Shown one piece after another: positions 17,292 through 24,911 of a stretch of DNA of 64,000 nt. A model generated the notes under the pieces. The model worked only from the letters and a program-made list of their open reading frames with translations. It did no database searches and was not told the origin of the DNA. Source of the DNA: JAFALK01 sp042701975 (GTDB lineage: Bacteria > Pseudomonadota > Gammaproteobacteria > Burkholderiales > Burkholderiaceae_C); assembly GCA_042701975.1 (NCBI GenBank), contig CP170561.1:4278001-4342000 (forward strand). The letters are read 5' to 3'. Position 1 is the first letter of the stretch. Every line of letters starts with the position of its first letter. The position numbers and the translations under genes are program-made.

Positions 17292-17374
17292 AACCCATCC
17301 CTGCAAGGTTGTGTCGAAATATGTCCCAGGCCGCTTACCCTTTCGAACACTCTCGACCTCTTTCCCCAGCAGTC

Positions 17375-17824
17375 ATGCCGACACTCCGCGCCTTCATCGT
17401 TGAAGACAGCCCAGTGATTCTCGAAAATCTCATGGACACGCTGGAAGAGATGGCCAACGTCGAGGTGGTGGGCAGCGTCGGCGACGAAGCCGCCGCCGTG
17501 AACTGGATGCTGCAGGACCCGCAGCATGGTGCCGATCTCTTCATCGTGGACGTGTTTCTGCGTTCCGGCACCGGCCTGGGCGTGCTGCAGGCTGCACAGC
17601 GCCTGGGCGTGGCCGCACGCCGCGTGGTGCTCACCAACTACGCCACCGATGACATGCGCGACCGCTGCGCCAGCCTTGGCGCCGAACGCGTGTTCGACAA
17701 GAGCCAGCAGCTCGAAGAGCTGATCAGCTACTGCGCGGGTCTGTCCGAGTCGCTGAACCCACCTCAGGCCGTGACCGGGATCGAATCCGAGTCCTCAGCC
17801 GAGCCCGACAACCAAGTCGCCTAG
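17375..17824 (+). CDS. single-domain response regulator, paralogue
   Basis: A 149-residue receiver-only protein, colinear with the one at 4511-4927 (both have LRAFIVEDSPVILENL, ELxxFIxDxF with D59, VVLTNYAT and RVFDKSQ), with a longer acidic tail. No histidine kinase adjoins it; the convergent phosphoglucomutase gene ends two bases away. It may share or compete for the kinase at 4933-6396. The start at 17375 aligns with the paralogue; an upstream ATG at 17321 would add 18 residues with no homology. Confidence 0.88.
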   Translation: MPTLRAFIVEDSPVILENLMDTLEEMANVEVVGSVGDEAAAVNWMLQDPQHGADLFIVDVFLRSGTGLGVLQAAQRLGVAARRVVLTNYATDDMRDRCASLGAERVFDKSQQLEELISYCAGLSESLNPPQAVTGIESESSAEPDNQVA

Positions 17825-17825
17825 A

Positions 17826-19508
17826 TTAGCCGCTCACGGCCTCGTCCACCATCGCTTGCGCCTCTTGCAGGATGCGCTGCAGGTGCTCCTCGCTGACGAA
17901 ACTTTCCGCATAGAGCTTGTAAATCGACTCTGTGCCCGAAGGCCGCGCGGCAAACCAGCCCTGCGCCGTGCTGACGCGGATGCCGCCGATCGGCGCGCCG
18001 TTGCCCGGGGCCTTGTCGATCACGCTCGTGACCCGGTCGCCAGCCAGCTCTGTGGCTGAAATTTGCGTTGCTTTCAGCGCCGCCAGCCGCGCCTTCTGCT
18101 CCGGCGTGGTCGGCGCATCGACGCGCTGCGTGTGCGGGGCACCGAACTGGTCCGCCAGCTCCAGGTAGAGCTGGCCCGGGTTGCGGCCTTGCACGGCAGT
18201 GATCTCGGCGGCCAGCAAGGCGGCGGCGATGCCATCCTTGTCCGTCGTCCACACCGAGCCGTCGCGGCGCAGGAAGGACGCACCGGCGCTTTCTTCGCTG
18301 GCCCAGCCCAGACTCTGGTCCAGCAGGCCCTGCGAGAACCACTTGAACCCGACCGGCGTTTCGAAGATGCGTCGGCCTGACGAGTTGGCCAGACGGTCGA
18401 TCAGCTGCGAGCCCACCACCGTCTTGCCCACCGCAGCACCCTCCGGCCACTGCCGCCGGTGACGGAACAGGTGGTCGATGGCAACGCATTGGTAGTGGTT
18501 GGCGGGCAGCAGACCGAAGCCCGGCGTGACGATGCCGTGCCGGTCGTGGTCCGTGTCGCAGGCCAGGGCCACGTCGAAGCTGCCGGCCAGGCCGAGCAAG
18601 CGCTGCATGGCATAGGGCGAGGAAGGGTCCATGCGCACCTTGCCATCCCAGTCCAGGGTCATGAAGGCAAAAGCCGGATCGACCACGTCGCTGACGACGG
18701 TGAGGTCCAGCCCCCAGCGCTGCGCGATCACGGGCCAGTAGTGCACGCCGGCGCCGCCCAGCGGATCCACGCCGATGCGCACACCGGCCTCGCGGATCGC
18801 ATCCATGTCCACCACCTGGCCGAGATCTTCCACATAGCTGTGCAGGAAATCGTGCCGGTGCGTGGTGCGTGCGGCCAGCGCCAGCTCATGCGGCACGCGG
18901 CGCACGCCCTCGAGCTTCCGCTCCAGGTAGCGATTGGCCGCCGCCTGGATCGGCTGGGTGATCTCCTCGCCGGCCGGGCCGCCGTGCGTGGGGTTGTACT
19001 TGAAGCCACCGTCGCGTGGCGGGTTGTGCGAGGGCGTGATGACGATGCCGTCGGCCAGCGCTTTCTCGCCAGGCCGCCGGTTGTGCGTGAGGATGGCGTG
19101 CGAGATCGCAGGTGTCGGCGTGAACTCGTCGTGCAAGGCCAGCATCACCAGCACGCCGTTGGCCGCCAGCACCTCCAGCGCCGTGGCGCAGGCCGGGCCC
19201 GAGAGCGCATGCGTGTCCACGCCCATGAAGAGCGGCCCATGGATGCCCCGCGCACCGCGGTAGTCGCAGATGGCCTGGGTGATGGCCAGCACGTGCCATT
19301 CGTTGAAGGAGCGGTCGAAGGCGCTGCCGCGATGGCCGGAGGTGCCGAAGGCCACGCGCTGCGAAGGCTCTTTGGGATCGGGCCGCTCGGCGGCGTAGGC
19401 GCGCTCCAAGCGCGCGGTGTCGAGGCGGATCAGCACGGGCACGGGCTTGCCCGCCAACGGCGAGATGTGGCTGGGACTGAGCTCAGCCAGGGCGGCGGTT
19501 TCGTTCAT
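17826..19508 (-). CDS. pgm: phosphoglucomutase (alpha-D-glucose phosphate-specific)
   Basis: A 560-residue enzyme interconverting glucose-1-phosphate and glucose-6-phosphate in the cytoplasm, which feeds UDP-glucose, glycogen and glucan synthesis. The phospho-serine loop TPSHNPPRDGG has the catalytic Ser at about residue 160. A metal-binding DTDHDRHG lies near 315, and the phosphate-binding RPSGTESIYK near the C-terminus. The length fits the Pgm family. The start at 19508 (MNETAAL) gives the usual N-terminus; the ORF extends further but without a ribosome site. UDP-glucose from this route is the donor for the glucan synthase at 29327-38047. Confidence 0.92.
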   Translation of the reverse strand: MNETAALAELSPSHISPLAGKPVPVLIRLDTARLERAYAAERPDPKEPSQRVAFGTSGHRGSAFDRSFNEWHVLAITQAICDYRGARGIHGPLFMGVDTHALSGPACATALEVLAANGVLVMLALHDEFTPTPAISHAILTHNRRPGEKALADGIVITPSHNPPRDGGFKYNPTHGGPAGEEITQPIQAAANRYLERKLEGVRRVPHELALAARTTHRHDFLHSYVEDLGQVVDMDAIREAGVRIGVDPLGGAGVHYWPVIAQRWGLDLTVVSDVVDPAFAFMTLDWDGKVRMDPSSPYAMQRLLGLAGSFDVALACDTDHDRHGIVTPGFGLLPANHYQCVAIDHLFRHRRQWPEGAAVGKTVVGSQLIDRLANSSGRRIFETPVGFKWFSQGLLDQSLGWASEESAGASFLRRDGSVWTTDKDGIAAALLAAEITAVQGRNPGQLYLELADQFGAPHTQRVDAPTTPEQKARLAALKATQISATELAGDRVTSVIDKAPGNGAPIGGIRVSTAQGWFAARPSGTESIYKLYAESFVSEEHLQRILQEAQAMVDEAVSG

Positions 19509-19606
19509 GGTCAAGCGTAGTCGCGCCAGGTCGATTGCGCCAAGGGGATCGAGACCCCGTCGGCCGGTCGGACCTGTCCTGCATCGCGGCGCAGGCGCCG
19601 GCCGAC

Positions 19607-20281
19607 TCACCAGCGCTTGCTCAGATTCAAGCCCAGGCGGCCGCCGCGGATCTTCACTGCCATCGTCGCTTGGCCGCTGAGTTCCGTACGCAGGCCCTGG
19701 CGCAGGTCGCTCAGCGGCTTCTTGCTGTTGAAGACCAGGCCGACGCTGAGCTGGCGGCGGCCGTTGTCGTCCGGCGCGGCTGGCAGGCCTTGGGCCGTGG
19801 TCGCGCTGCTGGCATGGACGAGCGGCGTCTGCACCATCAGCCGCGAACGCTCGCTGGTGGCCAGCGAGATGCCGAGCAGGGCGCCCGCGTTCTGGTCCGG
19901 CTGGTGCAGCTGCTGCAGGCCCTGGGCGCTGTAAGGCCCGACGACAACCCGCTGCTCCACGCCGATGCCGACACCCAGCCCGCTGGGGGTATGTTCGCGC
20001 CAGAGCATGGTCTGGCGCACCTGATCGGGTAGCTCGCCGCGCAGCGCGTCGCGCGGTGCCACCGGCCCGCCGATCGCCAGCGGCTCGGCGACCTCCTGCG
20101 TCACGCGCCAGCCCGAAGCCGCGTTGGCCGCGCCCGCGGCGGGCTGGCCATCCAGCCCTACGAGGCCCACGCGCTCGGACAGCGTGGTGCCGCTGGCATC
20201 TGCCCAGGCCGGCGAGGCCAGGGCAAACGTCAGCAGCACGGAGGCCATCCGGGTGCGTGGACGAAGCTGCGTCGTGTTCAT
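19607..20281 (-). CDS. hypothetical secreted, possibly outer-membrane protein
   Basis: A 224-residue protein with a signal peptide (SVLLTFALASPAWADA). The mature part has alternating hydrophobic strands (GLGVGIGVEQRVVVG, AGALLGISLA, QLSVGLVFN, RLGLNLSKRW) and ends in an aromatic residue. This suggests a small beta-barrel or beta-rich outer-membrane protein. I recognise no family. It is divergent from the glucoamylase-family gene. Confidence 0.65.
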   Translation of the reverse strand: MNTTQLRPRTRMASVLLTFALASPAWADASGTTLSERVGLVGLDGQPAAGAANAASGWRVTQEVAEPLAIGGPVAPRDALRGELPDQVRQTMLWREHTPSGLGVGIGVEQRVVVGPYSAQGLQQLHQPDQNAGALLGISLATSERSRLMVQTPLVHASSATTAQGLPAAPDDNGRRQLSVGLVFNSKKPLSDLRQGLRTELSGQATMAVKIRGGRLGLNLSKRW

Positions 20282-20426
20282 GAGCCCATACTAGGCAGCA
20301 GGTCGTGCCGGCTCTGTCGGATGCCGCGCAAGCCAGCGCGTGATATCAACCTACAGCCTGCATTCCTACACACCCGGGGGCGCCCCGCCGACGACGCATC
20401 CGGCACGCGGTGCCCAACATCGCTGC

Positions 20427-21815
20427 ATGTCAGCCCACGCCCGCACGGCTGCCGCAGTCGCCGCCGAACCCGTCCCGCCCGCGCTCATGCCCACGGCGCG
20501 CGTGCTCAGCCGCCTGCAGCGCGATTCCTTCGACTATTTCATCCACGAGACCAACCCCGCCAACGGCCTGGTGCTGGACAAGACGGCCGACAACTGGCCT
20601 GCCAGCATCGCCGCCATGGGTATGGCGCTGACCGTCTGGCTGGTGGGCGCCTGGCGGCGCTTCATCACCCGCGCCGATGCTGCGCAGCGCAGCCTGACGA
20701 TGCTGCGTTTCCTGGCCGGCAGCGAGCAGAGCGACAAGCCCAATGCCACCGGATACAAGGGCTTCTATTACCACTTCCTGCACATGGAGAGCGGCCGCCG
20801 CGCGTGGAACTGCGAGCTCTCCAGCATCGACACCGCGCTGCTGATCGCCGGCGCGCTGGCGGCCGGCAAATACTTCGACAGCGAAAGCGATCCTGACGAG
20901 GCCGAGATCCGCCAGCTTGCCCGCGTGCTCTACGAGCGCGTGGACTGGGCGTGGATGCTCGATGGCGGGCTGCTGCTTCGTCACGGCTGGAAGCCGCTCT
21001 CCGAGGCCGATGGTGGCTTTCTCCCCTACCGCTGGGAAGGCTATGACGAAGCCTTGATCCTGTACCTGCTGGCGCTGGGTTCACCCACGCATCCGATCCC
21101 AGCGGACAGCTATCCGGCCTGGTGCAGCAGCTACGAATGGAAGTCCATCTACGGCATCGAGCACCTCTACGCCGGGCCGCTGTTCATCCACCAGATGTCT
21201 CACATCTGGTGCGACTTCCGCGGCATCCGCGACGCCTTCATGCGCGGCCACGACTGCGACTATTTTGAGAACTCGCGCCGCGCCACGCAGGTCCAGCAGC
21301 AGTACGCCATCCGCAATCCGCAGGGCTTCCGACACTTGAACGCGCTGACCTGGGGCGTGACGGCCTGCGACGGCCCCGGCTGCATGACCAAGAAGGTCGA
21401 CGGCATCGAGCGCAACTTCTTCGACTACATCGCCCGCGGCGCGCCCTACGGCCCGGACGACGGCACCGTGGCGCCCTGGGCCGTGGCCGCCTCACTGCCT
21501 TTCGCGCCGGAAATCGTGGCGCCCAGCATCGCACACATGACGCGGCTGCACCTCGCCGTGCCCAACCGCTACGGCTTCAAGGCCTCGTTCAACCCGGTCT
21601 ATCACGACCACCCGAAAGACCATCCAGACCACGAGGTCGGCTGGGTCTCGCCCTATCACTTCGGCATCAACGAAGGCCCCACCGTGCTGATGCTGGAGAA
21701 CCACCGCAGCGCCATGATCTGGCAGCTGATGCACGGCTGTGCGCCGCTGCGCGCCGGGCTGATCGCGGCGGGCTTCACGGGCGGCTGGCTGGACCAATCG
21801 GGCCGTCCTCGCTAG
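20427..21815 (+). CDS. glucoamylase-family glycoside hydrolase
   Basis: A 462-residue (alpha/alpha)6-barrel protein of the Glycoamylase (PF10091) group, which includes GH144 endo-beta-1,2-glucanases. Recognisable segments are DSFDYFIHETNPANGL, ASIAAMGMALTVW, PLFIHQMSHIWCDFRG, LNALTWGVTACDGPG and ENHRSAMIWQLM. Because the genome encodes an NdvB-type beta-1,2-glucan synthase 7.5 kb away, breakdown or trimming of beta-1,2-glucan is a reasonable inference. There is no classical signal peptide from the start at 20427 (the N-terminus is Ala-rich but weakly hydrophobic), so the location is uncertain. A TTCCTAC variant of the recurring element lies 58 bases upstream. Confidence 0.82.
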   Translation: MSAHARTAAAVAAEPVPPALMPTARVLSRLQRDSFDYFIHETNPANGLVLDKTADNWPASIAAMGMALTVWLVGAWRRFITRADAAQRSLTMLRFLAGSEQSDKPNATGYKGFYYHFLHMESGRRAWNCELSSIDTALLIAGALAAGKYFDSESDPDEAEIRQLARVLYERVDWAWMLDGGLLLRHGWKPLSEADGGFLPYRWEGYDEALILYLLALGSPTHPIPADSYPAWCSSYEWKSIYGIEHLYAGPLFIHQMSHIWCDFRGIRDAFMRGHDCDYFENSRRATQVQQQYAIRNPQGFRHLNALTWGVTACDGPGCMTKKVDGIERNFFDYIARGAPYGPDDGTVAPWAVAASLPFAPEIVAPSIAHMTRLHLAVPNRYGFKASFNPVYHDHPKDHPDHEVGWVSPYHFGINEGPTVLMLENHRSAMIWQLMHGCAPLRAGLIAAGFTGGWLDQSGRPR

Positions 21816-21816
21816 C

Positions 21817-21865
21817 GTTGGTCGTTGGTCGTTGGTCGTTGGTCGTTGGTCGTTGGTCGTTGGTC
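21817..21865 (+). repeat. 7-bp tandem repeat, seven copies
   Basis: Seven exact copies of GTTGGTC run head to tail, starting one base after the stop of the glucoamylase-family gene. The array touches the end of the hipA remnant on the opposite strand. Read on the minus strand, the 21-bp period would give a seven-residue peptide repeat. Exact copies suggest recent slippage. Confidence 0.95.
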
Positions 21866-22151
21866 GGGGTCGGCGAGGAAGGGCCGGTCAATCCGCTGCG
21901 AGAGACTGTCGATGTCGCGCGCCGAAACTCCGCAAGCCTTGAAGTGCGTCTTCCAGCCGTTCACCACGCCCGCCACCTCACGAACAATCTGCTGCGCACG
22001 CGGCGCCCGTGAGCTTGTACGAGGCGGCTGCGCTCAGCACGTTGTCAAGCGTGGCGTCCTGCCCGTGCTGGCCCAGCTCCATCTGCTGGTCGCCCAGAGC
22101 GTGGCCCGCAGGCGAGGGGATGTGGTCGATGGCGCTGGATCTCTTCGACAT
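21866..22151 (-). pseudogene. remnant of HipA-family toxin C-terminus
   Basis: The minus strand reads SPAGHALGDQQMELGQ, then DATLDNVLSAAASYKLT in one frame, and from about 22010 continues in another frame as AQQIVREVAGVVNGWKTHFK and GVSARDIDSLSQRIDRPFL. Joined, this is the typical C-terminal end of HipA-family kinases (DSTLxNALS ... VxxWKxHF ... IDRPFL). A frameshift splits it, the kinase core and the hipB antitoxin are missing, and the break lies at an AT-rich palindrome. I infer a dead fragment. It fills most of the 508-base gap between the glucoamylase and FMN reductase genes. Confidence 0.7.
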
Positions 22152-22164
22152 GCATATATGCATG
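22149..22164. repeat. 16-bp perfect palindrome in AT-rich patch
   Basis: CATGCATATATGCATG is its own reverse complement. It lies at the edge of the hipA remnant in a patch of about 60 bases that is far richer in A and T than its surroundings. It could be an operator, for example of a lost HipB-type antitoxin, or a recombination scar. Confidence 0.6.
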
Positions 22165-22168
22165 AAAA

Positions 22169-22196
22169 TTGCCAAAAATTAGCGTATACATATTTT
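22169..22196 (+). promoter_or_regulatory. candidate sigma-70 promoter for FMN reductase
   Basis: TTGCCA (22169-22174) and TATTTT (22191-22196) are 16 bases apart in the AT-rich patch, 128 bases before the FMN reductase start. This is one of the few places in the window with a near-consensus -35/-10 pair. Confidence 0.4.
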
Positions 22197-22323
22197 TTAA
22201 GATGAGAGAAGCCGGCCGTGGGTAGGAGGCTGCCGACGCCCGCCGCCGGGCTGGTCCGTTATGAGCTGGGCGATGCGACTCCTATGCTTTTTGCAAGCCC
22301 TCCCGTTGAAGCAAGGACACACC

Positions 22324-22932
22324 ATGGCCCCCCTCAAGATCGCCGTCATCGTCGGCAGCCTGCGCCGCGACTCCAACAACCGCAAGCTGGCTCGTGCGCT
22401 CGAAGCGCTGGTGCCCAGCGACGTGGTCTTCAAGCACGTGGACATCGGCAAGCTGCCGCTCTATTCCCAGGATGACGATGACCACCCCGCGCCGCCGGTC
22501 GTGACCTTGCGTGACGACATCCGCGCCTGCCAGGGCGTGATGTTCGTGACGGCCGAGTACAACCGCTCGGTGCCGGGCGTGCTCAAGAACGCGCTGGACC
22601 ATGGCTCGCGGCCCTATGGCCAGAGCGTGTGGGAAGGCAAGCCGGCCGGCGTGATCGGAGTCTCGGTCGGGGCCATCGGCACGGCGCTGGCGCAGGCCCA
22701 TCTGCGGCAGATCCTGGCCTACCTGGACATGCCCACGCTCGGCCAGCCCGAGGTCTTCCTGAAGATGAGCGAAGGCCTGATCGACAAGGACGGCCACGTC
22801 GCGCCGGACAGCAAGAAGTTCCTGCAGGGCTGGATGGACAAGTTCCTGGCCTGGGTGCGCACGCATGGGCACAAGCAGCCCGAGCACTCAGTGGCCGGTG
22901 AGGAGGACCCGGGCAGCGCGGTCGAGGCTTGA
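22324..22932 (+). CDS. NADPH-dependent FMN reductase family protein
   Basis: A 202-residue flavodoxin-fold oxidoreductase. The phosphate loop GSLRRDSNNRKLA binds FMN, and TAEYNRSVPGVLKNALD is the family's second signature. Relatives such as ChrR/YieF reduce quinones, chromate or flavins with NADPH. The start at 22324 follows an AAGGAC site. The stop overlaps the TTG start of the antiporter gene (TTGA), so the two are probably co-translated. Confidence 0.9.
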   Translation: MAPLKIAVIVGSLRRDSNNRKLARALEALVPSDVVFKHVDIGKLPLYSQDDDDHPAPPVVTLRDDIRACQGVMFVTAEYNRSVPGVLKNALDHGSRPYGQSVWEGKPAGVIGVSVGAIGTALAQAHLRQILAYLDMPTLGQPEVFLKMSEGLIDKDGHVAPDSKKFLQGWMDKFLAWVRTHGHKQPEHSVAGEEDPGSAVEA

Positions 22933-24218
22933 ACGGCTTGTTCGAGATCGGCAGCCTCACCGCCAGTTTGCTGCTGGCCGGCGGCCTGCTCGTGGCGATG
23001 GCCCTGGCCGAGCCGCGCATCAAGCGGCTGCCGCTCTCGCCGGCCCTGGTCTACCTGCTGTGCGGCTGGGCGGCGGCCGCGCTGGCCACGCCGCCGCTGC
23101 CCGAGGTGGAACTGCCCGAAGGCAGCACCATCCTGCGCGTGCTCAGCGAGATCGCCGTGCTGCTTTCGCTGTTCGCCATCGGCCTGAAGATCCGCATGGG
23201 CACCAGCTGGAGCAGCTGGCGCGTGCCCGTGCTGCTGGCCACGCTGGGCGTGATGTGGGCTGCGCTGTTCGGCACGGCGCTGGCCTGGCTGCTGCTGCCG
23301 CTCACCGTTCCGCAGGCCTTCTTGCTTGCCGCGCTGCTGGCGCCGACCGATCCGGTGCTCGCATCTGACCTGCAGGTGCAAGGCGATCATGACCGCGACG
23401 CGCTGCGCCTGGGCCTGAGTGCTGAAGGCGCGCTGAACGACGCCACGGCGTATCCGGTCGTCATGCTGGCCTTCGGCCTGTTGGGCCTGCATGAGATCAG
23501 CGCGCCAGCCGAAGGCCTGTGGGGCCAGCCGGGCCTGCGCTGGCTGCTGGTGGACCTGCTGTGGTCCATGGGCGCGGGCGCCGTACTGGGCTTGGCCTGC
23601 GGCCGCACCATCGGCCACATCATGCGGCGCAAGCTGCGCGCGGGCGTTTCGGCCGAGTGGGACGAGCTGCTCTACATCGGCACCATCGCTCTGGTGGACG
23701 GCCTGGCCAAGCTGGTCGATGCCTCGCCCTTTCTGGCCGTCTTCGCAGCCGGCGCCACGCTCTTGCGCATGCATCCGGCGCAGCGGCATGGCGAGGACGT
23801 GCAGGACTACAGCCAGCAGCTGCTGACCTTCGGCGCGCAGTGCGAAAGACTGGTCGAGGTGCTGATGGTGCTGCTGATCGGTGCCGGCCTGGCGCAGGTG
23901 CGCTGGAGTCTGCCCGTCGTGCTGTTCGGCATCGGCATGGTGATCCTGGTGCGGCCGCTGAGCGTCTTGCTGAGTCTGCCCGGCAGCGCGCTCTCGCGCC
24001 CGCAGAAGCGACTCACCGCGTGGCTGGGCATCCGCGGCGTGGGTTCGGTGTTCTATCTGATGCTGGCCTTCGAGGAAGGCGTGAAGGGCAAGGAGGCGCA
24101 GCTGCTGCTCTCCGCCACCCTCGTCGCGATTGCGCTCTCCATCGCCCTGCACGGCATCTCCACCACGCCGCTGATGAACGCCTACCAGCGCCGCCGCGCT
24201 CAGCATCGCAAGCCGTAG
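22929..24218 (+). CDS. Na+/H+ antiporter, CPA1 (NhaP-like)
   Basis: A 429-residue inner-membrane protein with about 12 TM helices. The ion-site motif LLAPTDPVLASDLQ and the downstream EGALNDATAYP are typical of CPA1 antiporters, as is IGLKIRMG early on. It would exchange Na+ or K+ for protons. It begins with TTG in a 4-base overlap with the reductase stop. The last codons run into a GTAGGAC element whose TAG is this gene's stop. The C-terminus is short, without the long cytoplasmic tail of some NhaP proteins. Confidence 0.88.
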   Translation: MNGLFEIGSLTASLLLAGGLLVAMALAEPRIKRLPLSPALVYLLCGWAAAALATPPLPEVELPEGSTILRVLSEIAVLLSLFAIGLKIRMGTSWSSWRVPVLLATLGVMWAALFGTALAWLLLPLTVPQAFLLAALLAPTDPVLASDLQVQGDHDRDALRLGLSAEGALNDATAYPVVMLAFGLLGLHEISAPAEGLWGQPGLRWLLVDLLWSMGAGAVLGLACGRTIGHIMRRKLRAGVSAEWDELLYIGTIALVDGLAKLVDASPFLAVFAAGATLLRMHPAQRHGEDVQDYSQQLLTFGAQCERLVEVLMVLLIGAGLAQVRWSLPVVLFGIGMVILVRPLSVLLSLPGSALSRPQKRLTAWLGIRGVGSVFYLMLAFEEGVKGKEAQLLLSATLVAIALSIALHGISTTPLMNAYQRRRAQHRKP

Positions 24219-24221
24219 GAC
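24215..24221 (-). promoter_or_regulatory. GTAGGAC element at the end of the antiporter gene
   Basis: GTAGGAC lies here with the antiporter stop codon inside it, 157 bases before the next small gene, and is followed by GGCGCCGTC. Overlap with a stop codon (GC-rich context plus TAG) makes chance more likely for this copy than for others. Confidence 0.3.
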
Positions 24222-24377
24222 GGCGCCGTCAGACGTTTGAGGCGAGCGGCGCTGCACCCGCCGACAAGAGGACTCGCCACGCGCCGACTCCGCTCAAAGT
24301 CTGCTTCGACGAAGCTTGAGATGAGGGCTCCCCACAAGAGCCCGACCCGATCTGCAACGCAATCGAAGGAGGCCATC

Positions 24378-24587
24378 ATGAGCCGCACCCCCTGCGCAGA
24401 CGCACAACATTTCGAGATCCGTTTCGAATCGCTCTTCAGGCCCGGCCGGGCCCTCGTCTTCCCCTGCGACGACCACGGTCACGTGGACCTCGACACCCTG
24501 CCCCGCCTGGCCCGGCAGAACTATTACTTCGCCCGGCTGATGGTCGGCAAGGACTACTTGCCGCCCTCCGTCCATTGCCATGTGTGA
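24378..24587 (+). CDS. small conserved-type hypothetical protein
   Basis: A 69-residue soluble protein starting at the ATG at 24378, which has an AAGGAGG site just upstream. It reads FEIRFESLFRPGRALVFPCD, then HVDLDTLPRLARQNYYFARLM, a mixed alpha/beta segment. I believe similar short proteins occur in other Burkholderiales but know no function. It lies between the antiporter and a DUF1328 gene, each with the GTCCTAC-type element nearby. Confidence 0.6.
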   Translation: MSRTPCADAQHFEIRFESLFRPGRALVFPCDDHGHVDLDTLPRLARQNYYFARLMVGKDYLPPSVHCHV

Positions 24588-24601
24588 CGGGGTAGCGCCT
24601 T

Positions 24602-24608
24602 GTCCTAC
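24602..24608 (+). promoter_or_regulatory. GTCCTAC element upstream of DUF1328
   Basis: GTCCTAC lies 91 bases before the DUF1328 start, with a GATAGT sequence at about 24628 that could act as a -10. Confidence 0.4.
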
Positions 24609-24698
24609 ATCGCGATGCTGCTGGCGCCGATAGTGGCGCCGGTCGGTCCTTCTTAAATTCAAGTTGACGTTGCGCCCGGCGCACCGAAAGGCAACACC

Positions 24699-24875
24699 AT
24701 GTTGAAGTGGGCCCTCATCTTTGCAGTGATCTCGCTGCTCGCCGGCGTGCTCGGCTTCACCGGCCTGGCGGCCGGCGCGGCTGGCATCGCCAAGCTGCTG
24801 TTCTTCGTCTTCCTGCTGGTCTTCCTGGTGCTGCTGGCGCTGGGCTTGGCGGGCGCCAATGCCTTGCGCAAGTAG
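24699..24875 (+). CDS. DUF1328 (YtjA-like) small membrane protein
   Basis: A 58-residue, two-helix membrane protein, MLKWALIFAVISLLAGVLGF then TGLAAGAAGIAKLLFF and a second helix. It is clearly the same family as the product of 9904-10068, with the diagnostic GFTGLA-G-A turn. GAAAGG lies upstream of the ATG. Function unknown. It is followed 36 bases later by the ferritin-like gene. Confidence 0.85.
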   Translation: MLKWALIFAVISLLAGVLGFTGLAAGAAGIAKLLFFVFLLVFLVLLALGLAGANALRK

Positions 24876-24911
24876 ACGACCACAGCCACCCCATCCATCC
24901 AGGAGCGTTCC

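Noticed and set aside
21818..22205. Plus-strand frames over the 7-bp repeat
   Set aside because: They begin inside the tandem repeat and run antisense to the hipA remnant; no ribosome site.
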